Translations under genes and position numbers: made by a program
The notes under the pieces: model-generated
The model's database searches: none
Seen by the model: only the letters and a program-made list of their open reading frames with translations
Told to the model about the DNA's origin: nothing
Origin: Volvox africanus
Taxonomy: Eukaryota > Chlorophyta > Chlorophyceae > Chlamydomonadales > Volvocaceae
NCBI GenBank assembly: GCA_030268105.1
Contig: BSDZ01000078.1
Span: forward strand, 5,185,001 to 5,249,000
DNA length: 64,000 nt
Direction of reading: 5' to 3'
Shown here: piece after piece, positions 50,477 through 60,497 of the stretch
How the letters are laid out: the number at the start of each line of letters is the position of its first letter
Position numbering within the stretch: the first letter of the stretch is position 1

Positions 50477-50630
50477 CTGTAAAATGTAACGTGAGTATTG
50501 TATGGAATGATGAGAGGAAGCGGGACAATACTAATTGCTGAGTCGCATAAACATTTGCAATGAGCATTTAACGATTACCAATATATGTCCAAACATAAAT
50601 GCCCAAACATAACTGCAATAATCACTGCTC

Positions 50631-52430
50631 CTATTGCTGCTCCTGACCTCCCAGCTTGCTGCTGTCGAATGTAGCGGTCTGATAGTCAACAAACTGCCAA
50701 ACACCATTCGTTGTGCGGAGGAATCTGTGGTACACCGTCAATCCAGGGGCAGTTCACGAGAGTTTGGAAATGACCATACGAAGAGGAGAGGAGAGAAGCA
50801 TGCGGACGTGAAGTATAGCTGGGGTTCGACAGACAGCGACGGGAGAATAGAAAAATCACCATGGAGGACCCACCTGCACCTTTCCGCCGTCCTGCTCCAG
50901 GCGGCCATATCCCGCACCTCTTCCTCAGTCACCGGCGCGCCTGGTGCAGACCGCTTGCGGCTTAGGTACTCGAATGAAACGTACCTGCAGGTCATGGGTA
51001 TGGTCCGTGTATTGGGATGCAGCTCGGGCGCATGGTGAGAACATGACCAAGGAAAACCATCCATCACGGAAAAAGCAATTCGTAGAGCTCCTGGCATCAA
51101 GGACGGGTTGGGTTGCCGAAATGAACAACAGTTTTGACGGGGTCAATAGGCAGGCAAAAACACCTGGCCAGGTCCGTTTCATCTTCATCATCTACGTCTT
51201 CAATGCTCCAATGCCCCAACTCCTGCAACCATACCACCCCTCTGCTAATCCAGCGCTCCTTACCCTTCGAAATCATTGACGCCCTGCTCTGTGCCCACAA
51301 TCCGCAGTCCTGTGAAGGCAAATTTGTTGCACGCCCCCGCCACGTCCTCACGTAGGCGCTCTGGGGCCCCGCCTGGGTTGGGGACCTGCAGCAAAAGGCA
51401 CGAGCGGCCAGGCATGCAGCACATCGTGCCATAGAGCTTGACATATTGGACGTGATTAGCTAGGGATAAGAAAGACACCCACAATGTTTTAAAGATTGAG
51501 TTGCAAAGAAAAGGGCTTAATGCTCATGGCTTGTCTGAGAACTCAGTCCCCTCCCCCAGCGGCGGTCTTAAGCAGCATCATGCCCGGAATTAGAGAACCG
51601 GTGAGGGTGTAGTCCATCTTGACATGTAATGATGGTCCTTTTTACTTGGGCTACATTCCTGTCCTGTCTAGACTTTGACCAAAGCCATCTTGCACGTGAA
51701 AGGTTTCTCATGTCCGACCAAGTCGGCATACCTGGTAGTGGTTCATGTGGTAATCTGGATGAGTCGTGCTGACCAAGTAATCTGCATCTCCCTTGCTGTG
51801 GAGTATGGATTTGTGGGCAAATTAGTGAACGTCATCAAGGTGACAGGAATAGGTGCCAGTGCACAGGAAAGCGTCCAGCGGGTAACCGACCAGTCCAGCA
51901 CGGAAACGTTACTCTTTGGAGCGGACATTTAACCTTTTCGACATTATCTAGTATTACATTCATTCACTTACACGTAGGCAGAAAATCGAGCTCGAAGGGT
52001 TGCTTCAGGCGTATATGCGACCGCCTCGCCGCGATGGACTGTTTCACAGCAGTTCTGTACGCCGGCGGAGATATCAAACGCACAACATATAACACCGTTT
52101 GCGTATCTAAATGATAAGAATTGTGCGTCTAAGCGCGTGGTGATGAAAAAATGGGGATAAGCCTTAACCATAACGGCGGCGGGGCGTCACCATCCAGCAT
52201 CCTTAGAAAATTTCATACGAGTAAATGCATATTGATGAAACGACAGATCGGCCTACCTTGTAAGCCTTTCCTGAGTCACAAGGGCATGGTTCGGGGGCTG
52301 GCTGATCCTTCTTTGGCTTTGGTGCAACCTTTGGCTTTGTGCCAAAGCCTTTAGAGGCCACTGCTTGGGTGACAAGTTGTCGATTTTGCCGGGACACGCA
52401 TCTAGCGGAAAATCCTTGTGCACGAAGCAT
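50631..52430 (-). CDS. YchJ/UPF0225-family SEC-C motif protein, probably plastid-targeted
   Basis: Six exons join in phase to 215 residues: 52430-52257, 52054-51972, 51795-51732, 51385-51264, 50984-50874, 50724-50631. Residues 1-45 are rich in Arg, Gln, Ser, Lys and Ala with almost no acids, like an organelle transit peptide. C49, C51, C60 and C61 form a SEC-C metal-binding motif (PCPCDSGKAYKNCC) split by intron 1. Next come TPEATLRARFSAYVKGDADY, LVSTTHPDYHMNHYQ, FAFTGLRIVG, NDFEGYVSFEYLSRK and FLRTTNGVWQFVDYQTATFD. These follow E. coli YchJ in order ([54 protein letters not shown]), which has an NTF2-like fold. The second, C-terminal SEC-C motif of E. coli YchJ is missing. Function in the family is poorly known; SEC-C motifs bind zinc. 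The gene is tail-to-tail with PES1. Confidence 0.88.
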
Positions 52431-53331
52431 GGTTATTAGCAAAGGCAGTTCTTGCTAAGACATATATTTCCAGCAAATGTACCGAACGATGCGTTCAACT
52501 AAGTTTGTCCCGGTCAAAACATAGCCCGCCGGCCGCTCTCCGGGCTTCCGTACATTTACTTAGTAATGTTGCAACTACACGTTACCACAATCTCCTTTAG
52601 TTAAGCGATTTCATTATGACTTAAAGACATATACTCAATTCTCTTCCATGTTCATTATGATGATAGCTTTTACATGAAAGCCGCTGTAAGACACGATCCA
52701 TCTGTTGTCGGCCTTCTCGGTGTCCAATCCTACCGGCTCGAACCGATTGACAAAATGGCGCAGGGCACGTGGTTCTTCCCAGAACACGTATGAAGCACCC
52801 TAAGAACGGCGCACCTCAAAGCGATCCCGCACCGGTTGGGGCCGGAATGCTATCTGGTTCGGCGTACGGACCTATCACGATAAGGGCCTCCCCGTGCCTG
52901 CCCTATTCACGGACTGATATGATATCGTACAGGGTTTGAAACCAAGCACCACCAACAAAAACGTTCGGGAATAGTATCCTTGCTGCATTCCATCATCGCG
53001 GCTTGTGATGAAAAATTTGTTACGCATTTGTAGGCATTCATTCTAGGCCCCATCCCCGCACCTCTGCCTGGGGATGAAATTCGCCGATAAATTGCACCCT
53101 GTCCCCACGCACACCTAAGGGTGAACCATGCCGTCTTCCTCACGCCAACAATATACACATCTTGCCGTACAGGAACCCTGTGACGGACAGCGACCGACAC
53201 GGACGGACTAACGAATAACTGTTAAGGATCTAAACCATACATGTACACAATTCGAGGTATAAAAGTCAGCAATATTCAAAGACAATCCAGACCGACGCGC
53301 TTATCAATATCTGAATAGGCATAACGTAACC
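52431..53331. promoter_or_regulatory. Divergent 5' region of YchJ-like and GST genes
   Basis: The start codons are 901 bp apart, back to back. A TATA box for the GST gene lies at 53258-53265. I see no matching TATA for the YchJ-like gene. No frame here carries a motif. Confidence 0.5.
53258..53265 (+). promoter_or_regulatory. Candidate TATA box of the GST gene
   Basis: TATAAAAG lies 74 nt before the ATG at 53332, which is the first ATG after it. It supports the use of that ATG and hence the N-terminal extension of the GST, with transcription starting near 53290. Confidence 0.6.
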
Positions 53332-56300
53332 ATGGAGCATTATGCTATCCAGTCCGCACATTCTGTGATGCCTACCCGATGGACTTCATTTCGGTTAGTC
53401 CCTGGCTCGTTATCCTGTGCCGAGAATGTGTCCGTATCTGTCATCTATCCGTGCAGCTCAGTTTTGAAATGTCGAGCCCACGCACGGCAGGCGACATGTC
53501 CTTCCAAGCCAACGTTGTGCACCCGCGCTGTCGCAACACAAGAAAGCTTTACAAGCAGACTATCAAAAGATTGTTGCACAAGCAGCGCTTTTGGAAACGC
53601 CCCTGAAACTGCATTACTTCGGTTTCCCTGGACGCGCAGAGGCGTCGCGCCTATGCCTTGCTGTCGGAAATGTTCCATACGAGGTAAATATTTCATAAAA
53701 CATTCATAAGGATTTGAGAAAAAATTACACACTGAGTACACGGATGGCTCGGGGCTTCTCGTACCAAACGGGGCCAGTGATTCAATCTACTAATGCTGCA
53801 GGAGGTCATTTATACACAAGGAACATGGCCGGAGCATAAAGGCCAAATGCCCTTTGGTCAGGTGCCGGTTCTCGAGATGGAAGATGGAAAAATGCTGGCT
53901 GAGAGCCTCGCTATTGGTGAGGATTTGTTCAAGCAATTACTTTTTAACAAATAAAATTAAAATTACATGGGTGCCAATTGTGTTGCAAGCAATGCAGCCG
54001 GTCCGAAGAAACTCCCCCGTTTCAGGTGACTAACGCTTCAGTACGGCGATTTCCTGCGCTCATTACAACAACTGAAGATGCATTTTTACTTACTGTTTTA
54101 GTCTACTTATACTCGCCCTAACGTAGCTCAGTCACCTTTTCGTCGGGCGGAAGGGATATGACAGGCATCTTGAAACTTTAAGAGCCTTTGAAATAGCCTG
54201 TCAAATGTACATATAATTAGTAGAAAATGGCAACCTTTTCAACTTGAAAGTTATTGCTCGTACGGCATGGTGTGGTACACGCTGAACACAACGTACCCGA
54301 GGACATCCGTTGAGCCGCGCTGCGAATATTCCTGATAAGGGATGCAATGTCAATAATTTCGCATCTGTTGACAGATATAAGGAAGATTTCCCCAGGGTGC
54401 GGCTATCTCCCCAGGTTGCGCCAGGAGTTGACGGTAAGCTTACAAACCCCTCGGGACCACCTTTTACCCTAGCCAGAGCGCTACGTGGCCAAGCTGGCGG
54501 GTCTCTACCCCGAAGACCCACTGCAAGCCGCACTGGCTGACCAAGCAGCATTCCTCTCGGATATCTGGGAGGTGCGTTGGTTCGTTTAGGGGTAAGCTAT
54601 TTGAAAGTCAAGCATACGGAGCGATATCTTCCAGCCCAGCGCCTAATCCGCTGTTCCTTTCAGCTGTCCCTCCCATTCTCTCTTTTTTGGCTGGGGAATC
54701 AAGCAATAAATATGAAGTTTGGGCTGGCTCGATTATTATCCTGAGCGCCCTGATTACCCAAGGAATAATGTAATGCTGCTGGTATCGGATAGGGGCTTCA
54801 TCTTCCTCAAAAGATGGCCCCTCCGGTCGGCGTGTATATCCAAGGAGTTCACTTACACCCTCTGCCTCGCTTTCCCACTTCCACTCTTGTTTTCCTTACT
54901 CTCCCCGTCGCGAACTGTCTTGTTGGCTTGCGAAGGAAACTCAAACCCTAGGTCCATGCGTACCCTTGTGTACCCCCCGCGCCAGTTAGATTCAAGATAA
55001 TGCAACACGGACAGATCTATTGTTTTCCTACTCCTCATACGTATCGACTCATAAAATCATGATCTCATTCGTTCGAGCTTGTTCAGGATGCCGCTTATCT
55101 TGCTGTTGGGGTTGCGATATCCCAGGACCTCTTGTCCACTGCCGGGGCTTATAGGAACCTTAAACAGACTCCCACCCCGGACTAACGGCCACCCCTGTGT
55201 CCCAGGTCTTTGCGCACACCATCTATATGCCGCTCTCACAAAAGATCTCTGTACGACGGGAATTGCTAGTGACCAAGATCGCACCGAAATTGCAGAACCT
55301 ATCTAAGCTCCTGGTGCGTGCTTGCTGGTGATGGCTTCCCTTGGATGTGGTTCACTCACTGGGTAGTCCGTTAATGCACCAGACACTAGGAACTGTATCC
55401 GGTGCTATCTGCGCATATTTATCAAAATGTAGAGTTATGCGCAGATAGTACCGGATACAGTTCCTAGTTTTAATATATATGTTGAAAGTGAGCAGCACTC
55501 ATATACGGAAGAAAGTCAGATCGGTTATTACGGCCCAGGGAGGGGCCGGGCGCTTGCTAACTTAAACAATATAAGAGGTGATATGGTGTCACATTATGGA
55601 ATTTTGGGCGTTCCTGGGACGCCGGGAGGGACAAAGTTACTACATGCCATTCGTCGAACCCTTTACACATCATCGCTAAGTAGTTATACCCTGTTTCGCC
55701 ATCAGGAAACATCTGGCGAGTACGTGGCGGGCGGCAAGCTGTCGTACGGTGACGTCGTGGTATTTGTGAACCTCTGCAGTCTCAGTAGTGGTATCTTGCC
55801 TGGTGGGTTATCATACAGGCTTACGAAAGGTGCAAGTAAGCTAATGAACCGATACGTTTCCTCTGCATTTGTTCTTGCGTGTGTGCCATGGTATACAGCA
55901 GGGAGGAGCGCGGGTGCATAGGGTTGAGAAGAGGGAAGCTCAACGGCCAAGACGGGCACCGGAAGGCCCTATGATATTTGCTAATTTGATGGCTGGACAC
56001 ATCCGTCGCGGCCGAGTATGACCCCGTTTCATCCATAGATCCGTATCTTGCTTGGCACATGCACTAGAGTTCTGAACACTTCGGGAGAGGGCCCCGAGAG
56101 TTCCGTTGTATGGATTGTACCTTTCAACAACAGCCCTTCGTACGCCTCGCCTTCTTCTGCTGCGCATATACAATTGTCTGATGTCTCACCGGTACGCACT
56201 GCAGGTGTTCCCACGGACTTGCTCAAGGACTACCCGGTGCTGAAGGCCTACCGGAACCGGATCGCCTGCATTCCGGCCATCAAGGAGTTCTATGAGAAGC

Positions 56301-56344
56301 GCGGGGAGGGCTTTCGGGCGGCCTTCAAGCCGGATGCAGCGTAG
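53332..56344 (+). CDS. Glutathione S-transferase, sigma type, with an N-terminal extension
   Basis: Seven exons join in phase to about 265 residues: 53332-53393, 53491-53683, 53802-53916, 54477-54571, 55206-55313, 55706-55790, 56205-56344. The thioredoxin-like half starts KLHYFGFPGRAEASRLCLAV; the Tyr of HYFGFPGRAE is the catalytic residue of sigma-class GSTs. MPFGQVPVLE (cis-Pro) and LAESLAIERY follow and bind glutathione. The helical half has RYVAKLAGLYPEDPLQAALA, KLSYGDVVVFVNL, and ends PVLKAYRNRIACIPAIKEFY. Sigma GSTs conjugate glutathione to electrophiles or isomerise prostanoids. About 60 residues precede the usual GST start; the first two-exon junction (53393 to 53491) is inferred from phase and the TATA box at 53258, and could be a targeting peptide. 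Intron 5 carries a strong hairpin (55386-55467). TGTAA at 56399 follows the stop. Confidence 0.85.
55386..55467. repeat. 82-nt inverted repeat (31-bp stem, 20-nt loop) inside GST intron 5
   Basis: Arms 55386-55416 and 55437-55467 are complementary over all 31 positions except one. The exception is G opposite T, which is a G.U wobble in RNA transcribed from the + strand. The arms begin CTAGGAACTGTATCCGG and end in TGCGCAT at the loop. It lies wholly in the intron between GST exons 5 and 6. It could be a pre-miRNA-like hairpin, or the core of a tiny inverted-repeat transposon relic. Confidence 0.9.
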
Positions 56345-58551
56345 GGAACGCAGCCGGATGCACCATTATCGAGCATGGAGCAGAGTGCGGGGCGGAGATG
56401 TAATGGCCCAGCAGGATGCTCAGGGGAGTTCTTAGCTTGTGGGTATAGCTTGAAGTGATGGTTTTGGATCATGCATATCTGCTGTCGATGTCGGACAGTA
56501 TATATTTGTACGCGTTTTCGTTAAGGCCGGATGCAGCGTAGGGGCTGGTGTAGCATTTGGCGGGAAATGCACATAATACACTCCAGGAATATGCGGGGGG
56601 TCTAAGGTGCCGCCATAATGGCTACTAAACCTGTTGGAATTGCCGTTATTGCTAACGCTTCGTTCAGTACAATCGAAATGTCTCAATGTCGCACACGTTG
56701 GCCTCCATACACGGCAGGGACCCGTAGTAACTTTCGAAGTGAAAACATGACGCTATAAAAATGTGATATTGTGGACTGAGCTAAATCTGTTCACCAAAAT
56801 GACATATCAAGTGCTTTGCGCATGAACAGTCTCAGCACGTCGGGTTTACATCCGACAACCGAGCAATTATAGTTGGCACCTATCCAAACACCAACTAGAC
56901 GTGGATGCTGTTTGCATCCGTAGGGAGATAGTATGAAGAGCCTAGAGTATATGAACAGCAACGACATGGGCGGTGGGGTAAGGTTAAACCTTCAGTTTGG
57001 CAGTTATGTACTCGTCAAGGGTGCGCGTGGGCCACACGGTGCGTAATTGAGCATGACACCATGCAATCTCGATGGCCAACGTCATATATAAGGCACACTG
57101 CTAGCTTCAGCCCAGGTCGTTCCATGATTTCGTGCTATGGTGCTACGGATCAATATGTAGCTGGACAACGCCTAACTATCGAAACTGCTTTGACTGGTGA
57201 TTTGAAGGCATTGCCGTGCTGCTGTTTCGTAATCGTTTCAACCATCTTTATGTGTCTGTTGTCAGCCGATGAACAACAGGAAAGGATCTGCGGATAGGTG
57301 CATCGTGAAAAGACCCTGATGAAGCATTCAACTGACCGACCGACCCTGCCATACGGTTCTGGAGCGCGAATCTGTCGTACATCCCTACACCTTCAACAAT
57401 TCGAACCAGAAAAAAGTTAGAACCAGTCACTGCAGCCCTCATCATCCCCATACCTCCGCCACACCCGCTGCCCCCACCTTCGCCACCCTCACTGTCGCAG
57501 CCATAACCACGCACTATATCACACGCAAACGCCTCGCATTGGCGCGTTCCAGCTTGATTGACCACTTTGTGTGTTATATTTCATTCTAAATGAGCCGTCC
57601 ACTTTTATGGTAGGGTGTTCGCTGGGCCGCCGCCCAGCCGATTGCCGCCGCCCTCCCGACATTGGATTAGTTGGCTTATATTCATGGTTAACAGCTGGAT
57701 TCCACTTATCTTTAAATTTTACGAGAGTTGTTGCATGTTCGAGTATCATCAGTACACATCTTCGATCTTCTGGGCTGCCGGACGTGATGTTGGCGACAAA
57801 AACCCACAAATCAGGTACTTGAAAATTTCCTAATTAGAGCAATAAAAAGAAGTCAAATTTCAAAAGTTATTTTAGGTATTTTCGATGTTTTTAATATTTC
57901 CTAACAGAATGTAAGAGCTGAGTTTATGCAAAATAAGGGGGAACGGATAGAGGACGGGCGAAGAGGCCGTTTGTGCATGGCGGCTTTTGGGGCTACCATG
58001 CGCTACCTAGTCTGAACTGTTTCAGTATAGAGATAAAGCTGAGTAGGACTGGGGATAGATAGGTTGAATTTGTATAGGCTAAAATCCCATGGAGTAGGCC
58101 ATACCGCATCGTGTCCTTCGTGCCTCGCCATGTCGCACGCAAGCATAGCCCAATTGAAACAATCCCAATGAGTACAATGCATTGAGGTGGATTAATTCTT
58201 TGAGACTTTTCATAAAGTAGTGCAGTAGTGCCACGCGTTCTGCTCTGCTCTGGTGGTGTATTAAGTATGTACTACATACTGGTATGTGTGAAAAAGTAGA
58301 ACAGATGGTAAAATATGTCTGCAACTAAAACACACATACGTGTTCAAAGCTGCAAAGGGAATCCTGTTGACGCGCACATTTTTGCTTAGACTGTCAAGCA
58401 CGATATACTACGCTGTGCGCATGCATCCCTCCGCCTGTACCAGAACGTACTGTAATGTACTGCCTAGCAATAATGGCTCGCATGCGCGCAGTGCGTTTAT
58501 CTGGTATTAAAATTATTTAAAATCCCAAAATTTTAACATTTGTCCTAAGCT
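56345..58551. other. Intergenic region between GST and SGNH genes
   Basis: The first part is the GST 3' end, including an 18-nt copy of the GST stop-codon region at about 56526-56543. From about 57570 to 57830 open frames exist on both strands, one of them + strand and rich in aromatic residues, but stops interrupt every consistent reading and no family is recognisable. The final 700 bases are AT-rich and probably hold the SGNH gene's promoter. No TATA box stands out. Confidence 0.4.
56399..56403 (+). terminator. Candidate poly(A) signal TGTAA of the GST gene
   Basis: TGTAA lies 55 nt after the GST stop codon on the same strand. Confidence 0.5.
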
Positions 58552-60463
58552 ATGGTTTACTTATGCGATCTGGTGCCATCGTATGATATGTCTGGTAACA
58601 CGCGAGCTCGACCGATAAGAATGCATTCACTAGCTAGGATTCTTAGGGTTGTATTGACACTTGTACTTTGTAATGATGTTAAACCTGAATCGTCCCATTT
58701 TGTCCTTAATAAACCTCCCCAAGGACAACATTGCTGTCCCATCGACATCTCCAAACTCTGGAGCAAAACAGTAAATCGTGACCTTAACCTAAAGTCGTCT
58801 GCCGTTATACAGCCTTTTTTCAAGTACGAATTCTACTTGCCAAAAACTCAACTGAAGGCTGGACTGGAGTACTACGGCGCTGCCAGGAGGTTGCGCAAGT
58901 TCGTAAGAACTTTGCTTGTAGGAGATAAGAAGAAGCCCCTTAAGATAGGGGTGGTAGGTGGAAGGTGTGTATTACAACATATACGGAAATGTATCCTATA
59001 TCTTATAAATATTATTAAATATACCCTATATCTTTCCAAACTTCCAAACTTCCAAACTTCCAAACTTCCAAACCTCCAAACTTCCAAACCTCCATTAAAC
59101 TCCTGCCTCCACTCGCTGTGCCTACGTACGTACGGAACTGCCACGCACCGCCGTGGATGGGTGCAGTATCAGTTGGGGTGTGGGAACGACGAGCCCCAAT
59201 ACACGTTGGTTTAGTATCGTCTCTGAATGGATGGTAAGGTCGCGTTTCAAGTGCCCACTGCGTAGTCTTGCGAGGCTTAGTGAGCAACTTGACGACATAT
59301 ATACACCTAGAATATTATTCATCATCTAGCTGCCCCGTTCAAAGTAATTATGTGCAGTAGTTGAGTTCAGAAAAGGCCTTTCGAGATGATGGTGTTTTCT
59401 GCACCTATTATGGTTTGTGTGCCTTACATTATACGACTGCCTTACATTACACGTGGCTGGCGTCGGACTGGCACAAGCGCACAGCGCGCGCCTGCTGGAA
59501 GCACCTGTCTAAGAATCTGCTCCATGCATATTCGCCCGTTGTTGCCCACATCCAATAAATGCTTGCAGAGGTCCGTGTCCAGTGCTAACGTCACCAGCCG
59601 CAACGGCTGCATCCCTGCCACTCCCTCAGCGTACATGCTGATGTGTATGGAGGAGTCTGTGGACGAAGACGTGGACCTGGTTTTTGTCGAGTGAGTGCAT
59701 GTGCGCAGCAGACACATATGTCGTGTGTGCGTACTTACGTCAACCTGCACACAATCTCGTCATCGGCACAGAGCCTACCTAATCCAAATATATGCCGTAT
59801 GTATACCTGCCGTTCTCATAAAGCCCTTGCACCTTGCTCCTCGTGGGCACACTGAGTCCGTAAGCAGACACCCTGACGCCCCTATCTTTAGATGATTGAT
59901 GTGTTAATATCCGCTCAACTGTTGAGGCCCATCGGTAGATGTCCGGTTTCCTGACCATCCTGGATATTAGCCTTAGATACCCCAGGATATCACAATCCTC
60001 TGACTTCATTGATCTTAAAGCCTGCCCGGTAAAACCTCCAACGAACCTCCGAATGTCCAACCTTCCAAGCAACCTCCACGCTGTGTAATAGAAGAAACTG
60101 GATGTATACTTTCAAACCTGGACCTGCAATGCATGCATATTCCGATATCCGCTGCCGGCGGTGCAGGTACAGCGTCAATGACGGTGTGGAGAACGTGCTG
60201 GTGGGAAACCGCATCGTCAAGACAATGGAGCAGCTGGTGAGGCGCATAATGGAACTGCCGCGGCAGCCAGCGGTGGTGTTTGTTCAGCTGCCGCATCTGT
60301 ACGGGAATACATTTGAGCCCTTCTTCCACACCAGGTGAGCAGCCCGCTGTTAACCGGATAAATGTACATGGAAGGGTGTTACAGTGTGGCTGGGCAACTC
60401 GCCCTGCAAGGACAAGCACCAGGGGCCCTGACCACCGGGCCGAACCACACACACACACTCTCT

Positions 60464-60497
<34 letters not shown>

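Noticed and set aside
57519..57833. Short frames on both strands, one rich in Trp, Phe and Tyr
   Set aside because: Every consistent reading is cut by stops and no family is recognisable; a decayed exon or transposon scrap cannot be excluded.
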